DNA of 64,000 nucleotides, taken from Catelliglobosispora koreensis DSM 44566 (GTDB lineage Bacteria; Actinomycetota; Actinomycetes; Mycobacteriales; Micromonosporaceae). Both the position numbers and the translations under genes were made by a program. The first letter of the stretch is position 1; each line of letters begins with the position of its first letter. The stretch spans positions 404,320 to 468,319 of the forward strand of contig NZ_KB903283.1 of NCBI RefSeq assembly GCF_000379685.1, in the 5' to 3' direction. Under the pieces are notes generated by a model. The model saw nothing but the letters and a program-made list of their open reading frames with translations. It made no database searches and was not told where the DNA came from. Shown one piece after another: positions 16,598-24,822 of the stretch.

Positions 16598-16630
16598 GCA
16601 GTCTAGACGAGCCTGCGCCGTTTAGACTGC
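16598..16630. repeat. 8-bp inverted repeat, operator or terminator-like
   Basis: GCAGTCTA (16598-16605) and TAGACTGC (16623-16630) form a perfect 8-bp inverted repeat with a 17-bp spacer. The right arm contains TAGACT, a good actinobacterial -10 element for the + strand. It lies between the small membrane protein gene and the 3' end of the STM4012 gene, so it could be an operator for the former or end transcription of the latter. Confidence 0.45.
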
Positions 16631-16635
16631 TGGCC

Positions 16636-16728
16636 GTGACGGTTCAGCTGGTCGTGGGGTTATGGGGTGCGGGCGACAGTTCGCCGGATTTCACCTTCGG
16701 CATGAGCCGGCTAGCGGATCAGGGCTGA
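16636..16728 (+). CDS. Candidate 30-residue leaderless peptide beside the radical SAM gene
   Basis: A GTG at 16636 opens a 30-codon frame (MTVQLVVGLWGAGDSSPDFT, then a C-terminal decapeptide ending in Gly). It begins seven bases after a TAGACT -10-like element, a leaderless arrangement seen elsewhere in this window. It runs convergently into the last 18 bp of the STM4012 gene. There is no family match and no obvious leader/core division. It may be chance or a remnant of a longer gene. Confidence 0.2.
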   Translation: MTVQLVVGLWGAGDSSPDFTFGMSRLADQG

Positions 16729-18009
16729 AGTCATGCGGGCGCGGACGGTGTCGGAGACGAGCCACGGGCCGATGGCGTCGCTGCGAGCCAGACCGTCATC
16801 GGTCAGGACGAAGCGCTCGGGCGTCAGAACCGCCCAGCTGTCCAAGTCGGACAGATGCGGGAAGTCGTCCAGGACCGCATTGCCGAACCGCGACTCGTAG
16901 GCCGCTAAGTCGGCGCCCTCGGCACGTAGCAAGGATTTGAGGAGCCACCGCAGCCGCTGTTCGTGTGCGTCAAGGGCGAAGCCGTGTTCAGCGAACGCGA
17001 AGTCAGAGGGCGGCCGCGCGAGGTAGTCGTCGATGATGCCGCGCACTTCACCAATGCTGACCGCATAATCAAACGAGTAGTGCAGTTCACGCGTGTAAGA
17101 ACGGGCGCCGCAGCCGAGACCAACCATGCCATCGTCTTGGCAGCAATAATCAGGACCATCCACAGTTGGTACTCCAAAGCGGCGAAACTGCCGCATGGAC
17201 AGCTGCTCATATCCGGCGTCCCGCAACAGATCCCGGCCGTAGGAGTAGAGCGACAGCCGTTGCGCGTCCCACGACGGGTCGGGATCGCCGCTATGGCGTT
17301 TACCCAGCCCGGTCAGCGGCCGCACATAGAGCGGATAAAGGTAGATCTCCTCGGGTCGCCAGGACAAAGCCGTGCGCAGCGAGAAGGCCCACGTCTCCAC
17401 GGTCTGGCCGGGGATGCCGTAGATCAGATCCAGGTTCAGCACCGGAAAGTCAAACGTGCGGATCGTTTCCAGGGCTTGGTCGACCTGGGAACGGCGCTGC
17501 GGACGGCCAGCCGCGTGGGCTTCAGCGTCGATGAAGCTTTGCACGCCCATGCTGAGGCGGTGCGTTCCGTGCGCGGCAAGCACTTCCAGACGGTCCGCCG
17601 TCGCGGTAGCGGGAGAGGTTTCCACCGAAAGCGGCAGCGCGGGATCGAGGTCTAGCACGCTAAAGAGATCAGCTAGTTCGGCAGCGGTGAGGAAAGTTGG
17701 TGTGCCACCACCGATCGCGGCACGCGAGTAACGCACAGGGCCAATCGAGTCGGCGACGGCAGAAGCCTGTGCCCGCAACTGGGTCAGGTAGGCGGACACC
17801 TGCTCGGCCGGTGGCCGCGTGCGGGTGAACAGATTGCAGAAGCCGCAGCGCATCTCGCAAAACGGGATGTGCACGTAAAGGAACAGCGAGTCCTTGGCTT
17901 CAGCCGCCCACACGTCACGCAAGGCGGGCCGCGGCACCAACGGCCGGTATGCCATCTTGTGCGGATAGGCGTAAAGGTAGCCCTGGTAAGGCGATCCGCT
18001 GAGTGTCAC
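16711..18009 (-). CDS. STM4012-family radical SAM protein (HemN-like)
   Basis: A 432-residue radical SAM enzyme of the HemN/coproporphyrinogen-dehydrogenase-like group. The motif FCEMRCGFCNLF supplies Cys51, Cys55 and Cys58 after the characteristic YVHIPF. It continues with AIGGGTPTFLTAAELADLF and LNLDLIYGIPGQTVETW, both typical of HemN-like proteins. It is annotated in other genomes as the STM4012 family rather than heme biosynthesis, and its neighbours confirm that. The GTG at 18009 is set by overlap with the stop of the hydrolase gene (GTGA, 18006-18009). The frame extends to 18132, but that part lies inside the hydrolase gene. Confidence 0.88.
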   Translation of the reverse strand: MTLSGSPYQGYLYAYPHKMAYRPLVPRPALRDVWAAEAKDSLFLYVHIPFCEMRCGFCNLFTRTRPPAEQVSAYLTQLRAQASAVADSIGPVRYSRAAIGGGTPTFLTAAELADLFSVLDLDPALPLSVETSPATATADRLEVLAAHGTHRLSMGVQSFIDAEAHAAGRPQRRSQVDQALETIRTFDFPVLNLDLIYGIPGQTVETWAFSLRTALSWRPEEIYLYPLYVRPLTGLGKRHSGDPDPSWDAQRLSLYSYGRDLLRDAGYEQLSMRQFRRFGVPTVDGPDYCCQDDGMVGLGCGARSYTRELHYSFDYAVSIGEVRGIIDDYLARPPSDFAFAEHGFALDAHEQRLRWLLKSLLRAEGADLAAYESRFGNAVLDDFPHLSDLDSWAVLTPERFVLTDDGLARSDAIGPWLVSDTVRARMTSALIR

Positions 18010-18788
18010 GCTGCCTCCAGGGTGAAGTGAGCATAAGGCACGGTCCACACGACCTCGTGGCCAAAGCGGTGACCGAGCTGACCGTCTTCGCCGTAGGCGG
18101 TGCCGTGATCGGAGCAGATGATGACGAAACATGGCCGGCGGCGCGAAGTCAGTAGCGAAAACAGGCGCGGCAACTGTTCATCCACATAGGACAGAGCAGC
18201 GGCGTGACTGTCGAGGGAGTCCGCCGCGGCGCCCAGCAGATAGTGCTTGTTCGGCTGGTGCAAGGCGGAAATGTTGAGGAACGTGAACAGCGGCCGCGCA
18301 GGCGGCAACGCTTGAAGCGATGTCGCGAGCTGATCGAGCTGATGGCGCAACGAGTCTGGCTCCGTGACCCCAAACGAAGGCCGCCAGTGCGCTTCGGTGA
18401 ACAGTCCTGGCAACACCGACCCGAGAGCCGACTGCTGGTTGAAGAACCCAACCCCGCCCAGGCACAGCGTGTGATAACCAGTCTTCGCCAGCGCGGTCAC
18501 GACGTCGGCGGAGTCAAAGACCCACGTGTCGGTGCCGGTGGTTTCGCTGCCAGGGAAAGCGGCCGCGAACAGACGCTCACGTGCGCCATCTAGTGGCGTG
18601 GGCAGGAATCCGGCGAAGAAGGCGTGGTGTGCCGCGTAGGTGAAGCTCGCGGGACTGTGCCGTTTCTCCCACAGACCGCCTGGCAACACCGAGGCTAGGC
18701 ACGGCGTGGGTGTAGAAACCGCGACGTCGTAACGCAAAGTGTCGATAGTGATGAACGCGATGTCGTGTGTGCCGATGAGGTGTCTCAT
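18006..18788 (-). CDS. STM4013/SEN3800-family sulfatase-fold hydrolase
   Basis: A 260-residue protein of the alkaline phosphatase/sulfatase superfamily. N-terminal metal site region AFITIDTLRYD (Asp16, Asp21) and C-terminal metal site IICSDHGTAYGEDGQLGHR, with later His, follow the family layout. The usual Cys/Ser-x-Pro-x-Arg nucleophile motif of true sulfatases is not evident; the segment after the first strand has HSPASFTYAAHHAFFAGFLP instead. No signal peptide, so it acts in the cytoplasm. It lies between STM4012 and STM4014 with 4-nt overlaps on both sides, as expected for stoichiometric partners. Substrate unknown. Confidence 0.85.
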   Translation of the reverse strand: MRHLIGTHDIAFITIDTLRYDVAVSTPTPCLASVLPGGLWEKRHSPASFTYAAHHAFFAGFLPTPLDGARERLFAAAFPGSETTGTDTWVFDSADVVTALAKTGYHTLCLGGVGFFNQQSALGSVLPGLFTEAHWRPSFGVTEPDSLRHQLDQLATSLQALPPARPLFTFLNISALHQPNKHYLLGAAADSLDSHAAALSYVDEQLPRLFSLLTSRRRPCFVIICSDHGTAYGEDGQLGHRFGHEVVWTVPYAHFTLEAA

Positions 18789-19825
18789 AACGCCACCAGC
18801 TGGGCTTCGTAGGTGTCGCGGCCGTCGAAAAGCAGACCGGGCAACAGGTCGCCGAAGGCGTTGACCTCGGCGATGGCGTGGCGTTGCCAGCCGGTGCCGA
18901 CCATGAGGTCCACGCCCATTTGTGCCGTGCCTGGGAAAAGGGCGGCAACGTCAGCACAGGTGCGCAGCCCGGCGTCGAACGCACTGCCCGCCGGGATCGA
19001 CGATAGCGGCAGGCGCTTTCCTCCTAAGTGGAGATTCGTCATCGGCCATTTGCTGCCGCGAGCGACCACGTGCGATGGCTGACCGTTGAGCACGACCACC
19101 CTGAAGTCCACGACGTGGCCGTCGATTCCCGCTTTGGGGAACCATTTCTCGACGTGCAGGCCACCGGGGGCGAGACGGTCGACGATGGCGGCGATGTCGT
19201 TTTCGGTGTGATAGCGGCGTACCCGCAAAGAATTGAAAAGCCTGTTGCCGGCGAGCTCGACCGAGGTTGTCGCCTGAAGGCGGCCGTGCGGCCCAAATTC
19301 GAGCGCGAGAACGCCGGAGGCGGAAGAACCGAAGCGGGACTTGACGAACACGCGCCGCCACCCGGCGGCGTCTAGGGCGGCACGAAGGGAATCCCAGCCG
19401 GTGACCGGGCCGGGCAACGCGGCAGGGACCGGAATCCCGGCAGCGGAAAGCACACGGTGGCAAGCGCTCTTGTCGAACATGGTGCGGATGTCATCGGGCT
19501 GCGCGAGCAAACGGGAGCCAGCCGCCGCGGTGGCGATGGTGTCCAAGGAGGACGAGAACCCGCCGAACCAAGCCGCGCCATCAGTGATTTCGCCATGCAG
19601 CGCGGGCACGGCGGCTCCACGCAGGAGCCGGTCAACCTCGGCATCCTCGCCAGGCGACTCGATGCGCACGAGCGACCCGGCCTCGAAGGAAACCGGGTCG
19701 CCACGCAGGACGGTCAGCCATGGCACGACACGAGGCGGCTCAAGGCCTTGCCGGGCGGCTGCCGCCGCCAGCAAGGCCACTCGCCTGGAGCCGGGGTTGC
19801 CGACGACGGCTAATCGCACGCTCAT
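18785..19825 (-). CDS. STM4014-family ATP-grasp protein
   Basis: A 346-residue ATP-grasp-fold protein. Visible elements are DKSACHRVLSAAGIPVP (pre-grasp linker), VFVKSRFGSSASGV (ATP-binding Lys and Gly-rich loop), VVDFRVVVLNGQPSHVVARG and the C-terminal metal site GVDLMVG with AIAEVNAFGDLLPG. ATP-grasp enzymes form amide or similar bonds from an acyl phosphate, so this gene may supply a ligase step to the STM401x pathway. The N-terminal 100 residues look like the usual Rossmann-like pre-grasp domain. Both ends overlap neighbours by 4 nt. Confidence 0.85.
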   Translation of the reverse strand: MSVRLAVVGNPGSRRVALLAAAAARQGLEPPRVVPWLTVLRGDPVSFEAGSLVRIESPGEDAEVDRLLRGAAVPALHGEITDGAAWFGGFSSSLDTIATAAAGSRLLAQPDDIRTMFDKSACHRVLSAAGIPVPAALPGPVTGWDSLRAALDAAGWRRVFVKSRFGSSASGVLALEFGPHGRLQATTSVELAGNRLFNSLRVRRYHTENDIAAIVDRLAPGGLHVEKWFPKAGIDGHVVDFRVVVLNGQPSHVVARGSKWPMTNLHLGGKRLPLSSIPAGSAFDAGLRTCADVAALFPGTAQMGVDLMVGTGWQRHAIAEVNAFGDLLPGLLFDGRDTYEAQLVAL

Positions 19826-20751
19826 TCGGAAACAGCGATGTAGCGTTCGTCTTCGTCTTCCGGGTCACCGGCCTCGGACAGATCGACCTCCACGCCGGCC
19901 TCGGTCAGCTCGGCCGTAAGACGGTCCATGACCGGCTGGGTGATGAAGTGGTGGTGCAGGTCGAGCTTGCGCAGATGGGTCAGCGGCTGCCCGGCCAGCA
20001 GCGCGCTCGCGCCCACATCGGACAGCATGCCCAGCGACAGGTCGAGCACCTCTAGCCGGGCCACGATCGGGGCGCTGGCCAAAGCGGCGGCGACCATGTC
20101 GGCGATCTCGGCGTTACGCAAGCCGAGCGAAGTCAGCGCGGGAAGCTTGCCACCGGCCAGAATCGGCACGAGGTCTTCGACCGTCGCGTCGCCGCCATAG
20201 TTGTCGGTGCCTAGCCACAGCTCAAGATGAGTCAGGTTCGGCAGTTCGCTGTCGCCGACGGCGCGCACGATGTCAGAAGGGAGCCCGCCTGACTGGAAAG
20301 TGAGACTGCGCAGCGACTCGAGCCGCCCCGACTTGAAGAACAGCCCTTCGCTGCCGCGAATCGTCAGCGTCGCCAGCCGGGGGAACGCCTCCAGCAGTGG
20401 CGTGACGTCGGTGTGGTTGATCCACGAGATCTCGCACTCTTCAAACGTCATCTCGCCGAGGAAGAGAGCATCCAAAGCGGACAGTTGCGGGGCGACGCCC
20501 GCGATGAGGTCCACGGGTGGCCCGGAGTCGTAGGCACTGCCCCAGGCTCCAATGACGAGCGCGGTCACCTGAGAGACCCACGGCTCGGCGGCCAGCCCGG
20601 TCAGCCTGCGTTCGAACTCTTCGCTACCGTCATATTCCGGGTCTTCGATGCGCCAGGCGACCGCCGCCGGGTCAGCGGGCGGTTCACCGGCCGGGGGATA
20701 GGCCACCACGGGCCGCCCGGCGAAGGTGGTGATGTGTTCGCTGATAGTCAT
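19822..20751 (-). CDS. STM4015-family leucine-rich-repeat-like protein
   Basis: A 309-residue protein from ATG 20751, which follows a strong GGAGGG ribosome-binding site (an upstream in-frame start at 20784 lacks one). From about residue 95 it contains irregular leucine-rich repeats such as LSALDALFLGEMTFEECEIS, ESLRSLTFQSGG, LPNLTHLELWLG, PALTSLGLRNAEI and ARLEVLDLSLG. The N-terminal 90 residues form a separate domain. It is the first gene of the coupled STM4015-4014-4013-4012 operon. LRR domains bind peptides or proteins, so it may present the substrate to the ATP-grasp and radical SAM enzymes; this is inference. Confidence 0.85.
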   Translation of the reverse strand: MTISEHITTFAGRPVVAYPPAGEPPADPAAVAWRIEDPEYDGSEEFERRLTGLAAEPWVSQVTALVIGAWGSAYDSGPPVDLIAGVAPQLSALDALFLGEMTFEECEISWINHTDVTPLLEAFPRLATLTIRGSEGLFFKSGRLESLRSLTFQSGGLPSDIVRAVGDSELPNLTHLELWLGTDNYGGDATVEDLVPILAGGKLPALTSLGLRNAEIADMVAAALASAPIVARLEVLDLSLGMLSDVGASALLAGQPLTHLRKLDLHHHFITQPVMDRLTAELTEAGVEVDLSEAGDPEDEDERYIAVSE

Positions 20752-20835
20752 CGCTGCCCTCCACTGCGAAAATCTTCGCGGCAAACATCAAAGATCCCCT
20801 CTAATGCTGTGGGACCCTAGCAGCCGCGGGCGACA

Positions 20836-22338
20836 TCACTGTGTCTCGGTCTCGATGTCGCCGATGGCCCGCGCGACGGTGGAAGCGATGCGCACGACAC
20901 CAAGGGCGGTCGGGTGGAACGGGTGGCTGTCGGTCAGACCCTGCAGGTCGCGGCCCAGTTGCGGATGCCCTGGTTCACACAATGTGGACAGTGCGGGATG
21001 GGCGACGCTGAACTTGTACTTTTCGGCGCCGGCCGTAAGGACGTCATTGAGCTGGCGGTTCATGTCCAGGAGCAGGTTGAGGTTGGTGGGCGAGAGCCCT
21101 GGCAAGCCGTTGGGGCCTTCGGTGTCCGGGCAGTTCGCCTCCGACCCGAACGCGTCGTAAGACGTGGCGACGATGATTTTGGGTTTGCTGGGCAGGTCGT
21201 TGAGGTCTTGCAGCAGCTCGCCATAGTCGCGGTCGAATCCGGCCAGCCTGATGGCGAACTCGCCCTGCGTCAAGTTGTCGCCGCAGTTTTCAAAGCCGTA
21301 GCAGTAGCGCAGGAAATCGGCCCAGTAAAGGTCGTTCGGGCCGACCATGACGACGACGAACTTGAGCCCTTCCATCTGTTTGACCAGGCCGATCTGCGGC
21401 TGGATGATGTGCCCGCCCTTGGCTTGCGGTCCTCGCAGCCCAAACGGGATCGACGCCCCCGAGCAGGCCAGGTTGCGCACCTTCTGGTTCGTCATCCGTC
21501 CAATCTCGACGGCAAGCGAGTCGCTGCTGCGGCCACAGGCGTTGTCTTCAGGCTCCGCGTCGGCCATCGCTGGCCCGCCGACCCGGGCGGCGCGGGAGTC
21601 TCCGATCACGACACCGGTGAAGCCCCGCACCGTGGGACCGACGGCCGAGGGAGACAGGTGGTAGGTGCCGGCTAAATCGGACAATGAATGGATATTGCGT
21701 AAGCCTTTGGCGGTGCCGTCGTAGGCGAGGAAGCCGGCGGTCAGCCAGGCGAGCATGGTGACGATGAAGGCGGTCAGCCCGGACCGGACCAGCTGACCGG
21801 TCAGGTGACGCCACAGCGGCCCGGAGACGCCTATCCCGGCCAGCTCCAGCGAGCGCACGCGAGCTAACAGCCGGAAGACGCCCAGCAAAGCCGTGGCCGC
21901 GAATACCAGGCCGATCAGCAGGAGTGTGGCCAGGCCATACCAGGTGACGAAGCCGCCGGCGATGGTTTCCGCGGCGGATTTCGCGACGTTGCCGCCGCCG
22001 TTGGGATCGAGCGCCGCCGCGGCGTCAGCGTTGCGCTGCACCGGGCCGAGAGCGAGCTTGGGCCGCAACGGGCCGTAAACCTGCAGAGCCGTGATGTCGA
22101 AGTCGGTGTTTCCAATTTGGACCAACTGGGCCGGGCCCTTGACCGAGAAGTCAGGATCGCGCGCGCCAACGGAAAGGCGCTGCCCAGCGATCGTGAGGTC
22201 CTGATCTGGTGTCAGCATGATCGCCAAGGGCAGGCAAACGAACACACAGATCAGGGTCAGCAACAAGGTTGGCCAAGCTCTCGCTTCGCGAATCGCCGCG
22301 GACTTCCTCAGCCGGATAAGCCAGCGGACAACTCTCAT
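20836..22338 (-). CDS. Membrane-anchored SGNH/GDSL-type hydrolase
   Basis: A 500-residue protein from ATG 22338. An N-terminal membrane helix (WPTLLLTLICVFVCLPLAIM) is followed by an extracytoplasmic stretch of about 100 residues and two more helices (YGLATLLLIGLVFAATALLG and LTAFIVTMLAWLTAGFLAY). The C-terminal half is a SGNH hydrolase: block I VVIGDSRAARVG with nucleophile Ser, block III MVGPNDLYW (Asn), and block V SHPFHPTALG (His). Such enzymes act on esters of cell-envelope sugars or lipids. The gene lies 11 bp after kamA on the same strand and might be read through from it, but no functional link is evident. Confidence 0.83.
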   Translation of the reverse strand: MRVVRWLIRLRKSAAIREARAWPTLLLTLICVFVCLPLAIMLTPDQDLTIAGQRLSVGARDPDFSVKGPAQLVQIGNTDFDITALQVYGPLRPKLALGPVQRNADAAAALDPNGGGNVAKSAAETIAGGFVTWYGLATLLLIGLVFAATALLGVFRLLARVRSLELAGIGVSGPLWRHLTGQLVRSGLTAFIVTMLAWLTAGFLAYDGTAKGLRNIHSLSDLAGTYHLSPSAVGPTVRGFTGVVIGDSRAARVGGPAMADAEPEDNACGRSSDSLAVEIGRMTNQKVRNLACSGASIPFGLRGPQAKGGHIIQPQIGLVKQMEGLKFVVVMVGPNDLYWADFLRYCYGFENCGDNLTQGEFAIRLAGFDRDYGELLQDLNDLPSKPKIIVATSYDAFGSEANCPDTEGPNGLPGLSPTNLNLLLDMNRQLNDVLTAGAEKYKFSVAHPALSTLCEPGHPQLGRDLQGLTDSHPFHPTALGVVRIASTVARAIGDIETETQ

Positions 22339-22349
22339 GCGTTGCAAGG

Positions 22350-23690
22350 TTAGGCGGCGGTTTCCTCTTTTCGCCACCATTTCTGGCCCGACTCGGGCAG
22401 GGTGTCGATTGGGTCGTAGTACGCGTAGCGCTTCGACAACGCCTCGGGGTCACTTTCCTCAATGGACGTTTTGTAGTTCTTGGTCCAGTAGGAAATGCCG
22501 TGCTCACGGTCGTATTCGGTGACCATGTGCACCCAGCGCTTGCCGACGAACGGCACGTCACAGACGATGCGCGGGGTCGCGTAACCGGGCAGGTAACCCA
22601 TGATGTCGTGCTGCAGCTGCTGTGCTTGCCAGACCGCCACACGCCAGTGCTCGGAGTTGGGGATCATGTCGCACATGTAGAAGTAGTACGGCAGGATGTT
22701 CGCTTCGCCTTGCAGTGCAAAGCAAAGGTCGAGCAGGCTGTGCGAGTCGGCGTTGACGCCACGCATGAGCACGCCCTGGTTGCGGACATCGCGGACGCCG
22801 ACTTCGAGAGCCGTCTTGGCGGCCTTGGCGACCAGTGGGGTCAGCGAGTTGGCGTGGTTGACGTGCGTGTGGATCGCCAGGTTGACGCCTCTTCTGCGGG
22901 CTGTCCGGGCGACGCGCTCGAGTCCTTCCACGACATCGGGCTGAATCCAGTGCTGGGGCAGGCCCATCAGCGCCTTCGTCGCCAGGCGGATGTCACGGAT
23001 GGTGTCGATCGCGAGCAGGCTCATCAAGTACGACTCGAGGTTTTTCCACGGCACGTTGGCCACGTCGCCGCCGGAGACAACGACGTCGCGAACGCCAGGG
23101 TGGGCCTTGAGATAGGCGATGTGCGCGTCATAGCGCTCGACCGGCTTGAGCTCAAGCTTGAGTTTTTCGACCACCGGCGTGGAGTTGCCGACGAGGTCCA
23201 TGCGGGTGCAGTGGCCGCAGTATTGCGGGCAGGTCGACAGCAGCTCCGCCAAAACCTTCGTGGGGTACCGGTGGGTGAGTCCTTCAGCGACCCACATGTC
23301 GTGCTCGTGCAGTGAGTCCCGGCTGGAGTGCGGGTGCGAGGCCCAGTCGTTGAGCCGGTCAGACGCGACCGGGATCATGTAACGGCGAACCGGGTCGGCG
23401 TAGAACGCCTCCGTCGTGACACCCTCGCGCGCCATCGTGTTGATCATCTGCGGCGGAACCAGCATCGACATGGTCGAGAATTCCTGCTGGTCCTTCTCCA
23501 GGTCGGCGTAGAACTCCTCGCCAACAAGGTCGCCGAGCACGTTGCGCAGCTGCTTGATGTTCTTGACGCAGTTGACTCGCTGCCACTGCGCGGACTCCCA
23601 CTGAGCTGCCGTGACGTTCCGCCAGCCGGGAAAACGGGTCCAGTCCGGCTCGATGAGCTCGGTACGCCGGTACTCGTACGGCTGAGTCAC
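22350..23690 (-). CDS. kamA: Lysine 2,3-aminomutase (KamA-type radical SAM, PLP)
   Basis: A 446-residue protein from GTG 23690, chosen because AAGGAG lies six bases upstream. The radical SAM motif CPQYCGHC supplies Cys154, Cys158 and Cys161. The probable PLP lysine is Lys384 in DVPFVGKRWVHM, the position taken by the PGGGGK lysine of the clostridial enzyme. KamA moves the alpha-amino group of L-lysine to C3, giving beta-lysine. The divergent operon encodes the next steps (KamDE, Kdd, Kal), so this enzyme feeds catabolism rather than a beta-lysine antibiotic. The frame stays open upstream to 23828, overlapping kdd, but has no ribosome-binding site there. Confidence 0.9.
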   Translation of the reverse strand: MTQPYEYRRTELIEPDWTRFPGWRNVTAAQWESAQWQRVNCVKNIKQLRNVLGDLVGEEFYADLEKDQQEFSTMSMLVPPQMINTMAREGVTTEAFYADPVRRYMIPVASDRLNDWASHPHSSRDSLHEHDMWVAEGLTHRYPTKVLAELLSTCPQYCGHCTRMDLVGNSTPVVEKLKLELKPVERYDAHIAYLKAHPGVRDVVVSGGDVANVPWKNLESYLMSLLAIDTIRDIRLATKALMGLPQHWIQPDVVEGLERVARTARRRGVNLAIHTHVNHANSLTPLVAKAAKTALEVGVRDVRNQGVLMRGVNADSHSLLDLCFALQGEANILPYYFYMCDMIPNSEHWRVAVWQAQQLQHDIMGYLPGYATPRIVCDVPFVGKRWVHMVTEYDREHGISYWTKNYKTSIEESDPEALSKRYAYYDPIDTLPESGQKWWRKEETAA

Positions 23691-23729
23691 GGTTTCTCCT
23701 TCGGTTCGCATCTTCGCGCTGCAGGCACG

Positions 23730-23750
23730 ATACTGGAAATTATCCGGTAT
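23730..23750. promoter_or_regulatory. 21-bp imperfect palindrome between kamA and kdd, candidate operator
   Basis: A 21-bp AT-rich imperfect palindrome (16 of 20 symmetric positions agree) spans 23730-23750, with outer arms ATAC/GTAT and inner GGA/TCC around an A+T core. Its right part AATTATCC recurs at 23754-23761, 16 bp downstream. It is the only AT-rich symmetric element in the 111-bp divergent region. The A/T core flanked by pyrimidine/purine arms recalls Lrp/AsnC sites. No regulator gene is adjacent. Confidence 0.5.
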
Positions 23751-23801
23751 TCCAATTATCCTGCCGGAAGAATTCTCGTCAAACGCTAGAGGAGCAATAA
23801 A

Positions 23802-24818
23802 ATGGCAACGTCGCCGATCGGTTTGCACCGCGTGATCTATCCCGCGGGCGTTCTGCCGCAGGCGGCTGCCAAGCTGGACAACTCGGCTGAAATAGGCGCG
23901 GACGAGGTCAGAATCGCTGTTGAACGGCTAAACCTCGACGCAGCGTCGTTCCGTCAGCTCGCGTCGGCTTATGACCCGGCCGGGGTCAAGCAGGCCGTGC
24001 TGGACATCGTGGCCGAGCGCGGCAAGATGCAAAACCCGGTCACGGGCAGCGGCGGCATGCTCATCGGCACGGTCGAAGAGGTGGGCCCACAGTCACCGCT
24101 CGGGCTCAAAGTTGGTGACCGCGTCGCCACGCTCGTCTCGCTGACGCTGACTCCACTGCAAATCACCGACGGCCTCAAGAACTGGGACGGAAAGTCAGAG
24201 CAGGTCCCGTGCGAGGGTCACGCGATTCTGTTCAGCCGCTCGATCGCCGCTGTGCTTCCTGAAGACCTCGCACCCGATCTCGCGCTGGCCGTCATGGACG
24301 TCTGCGGCGCCCCCGCGCTGACCGCCCGGGTCGTGCGGCAGTACCCGAACGCACGCGTGGCCGTGATCGGTGCCGCGGGCAAGTCGGGCTCGCTGTCGCT
24401 CGCCGCCGCCCGCGATGCGGGTGCCCGGCGCATCGTCGGTGTCGTGCCCAACCTCGACGAGTTCGAAGCGTTGCGCAAGACCGGCCTGGCCGACGAGGTC
24501 GTCATCGCCGACGCCCGCAACCCGGTCGCGCTGGCCGAAGCCGTGGGCGACGCCGTCGACGTGACTGTCGTGTGTGTCGATGTCCCGGGATGTGAGCACG
24601 GGGCGATTCTGGCCACGGACGCGGGCGGCACGGTGATCTTCTTCAGCATGGCGACCAGCTTTTCCGCCGCGGCTCTGGGCGCCGAAGGGCTGGCCGCAGA
24701 CGTGACGATGCTGATCGGCAACGGTTATCTGCCGGGTCACGCCGCCTACGCCCTGGACCTGTTGCGCACGAATTTGGCGGTGCGCAACCTCTTCGAGGCC
24801 CGGATAGCCGCACACTGA
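23802..24818 (+). CDS. kdd: L-erythro-3,5-diaminohexanoate dehydrogenase
   Basis: A 338-residue NAD-dependent dehydrogenase. The nucleotide-binding domain begins near residue 180 (NARVAVIGAAGKSGSLSLAA). The N-terminal segment has GSGGMLIGTVEEVGPQSPLGLKVGDRVATLVSL, as in MDR-like folds without the structural zinc. It oxidatively deaminates 3,5-diaminohexanoate to 5-amino-3-oxohexanoate in lysine fermentation. Identification rests on overall resemblance to Kdd and on position with kamA/kamD/kamE. The start ATG follows GAGGAG. It is the first gene of a tightly packed operon running to 30296 and lies divergent from kamA. Confidence 0.87.
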   Translation: MATSPIGLHRVIYPAGVLPQAAAKLDNSAEIGADEVRIAVERLNLDAASFRQLASAYDPAGVKQAVLDIVAERGKMQNPVTGSGGMLIGTVEEVGPQSPLGLKVGDRVATLVSLTLTPLQITDGLKNWDGKSEQVPCEGHAILFSRSIAAVLPEDLAPDLALAVMDVCGAPALTARVVRQYPNARVAVIGAAGKSGSLSLAAARDAGARRIVGVVPNLDEFEALRKTGLADEVVIADARNPVALAEAVGDAVDVTVVCVDVPGCEHGAILATDAGGTVIFFSMATSFSAAALGAEGLAADVTMLIGNGYLPGHAAYALDLLRTNLAVRNLFEARIAAH

Positions 24819-24822
24819 TCTC

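Noticed and set aside
16711-18009. Heme biosynthesis enzyme HemN/HemW
   Set aside because: The fold is HemN-like, but the neighbours STM4011 and STM4013-4015 place it in the STM4012 family.
22500-23315. Long forward frame (271 residues) antisense to kamA
   Set aside because: Composition (Val/Asp/Arg-rich, His-rich) is that of an antisense shadow of a high-GC gene; kamA itself has all catalytic motifs.
22350-23690. Part of a beta-lysine antibiotic (viomycin/streptothricin-like) cluster
   Set aside because: No peptide synthetase or other antibiotic genes nearby; KamDE, Kdd and Kal point to catabolism.
23691-23801. Possible cobalamin riboswitch before the B12-dependent lysine operon
   Set aside because: The 111-bp divergent gap is too short and lacks the B12-box; only an operator-like palindrome is present.
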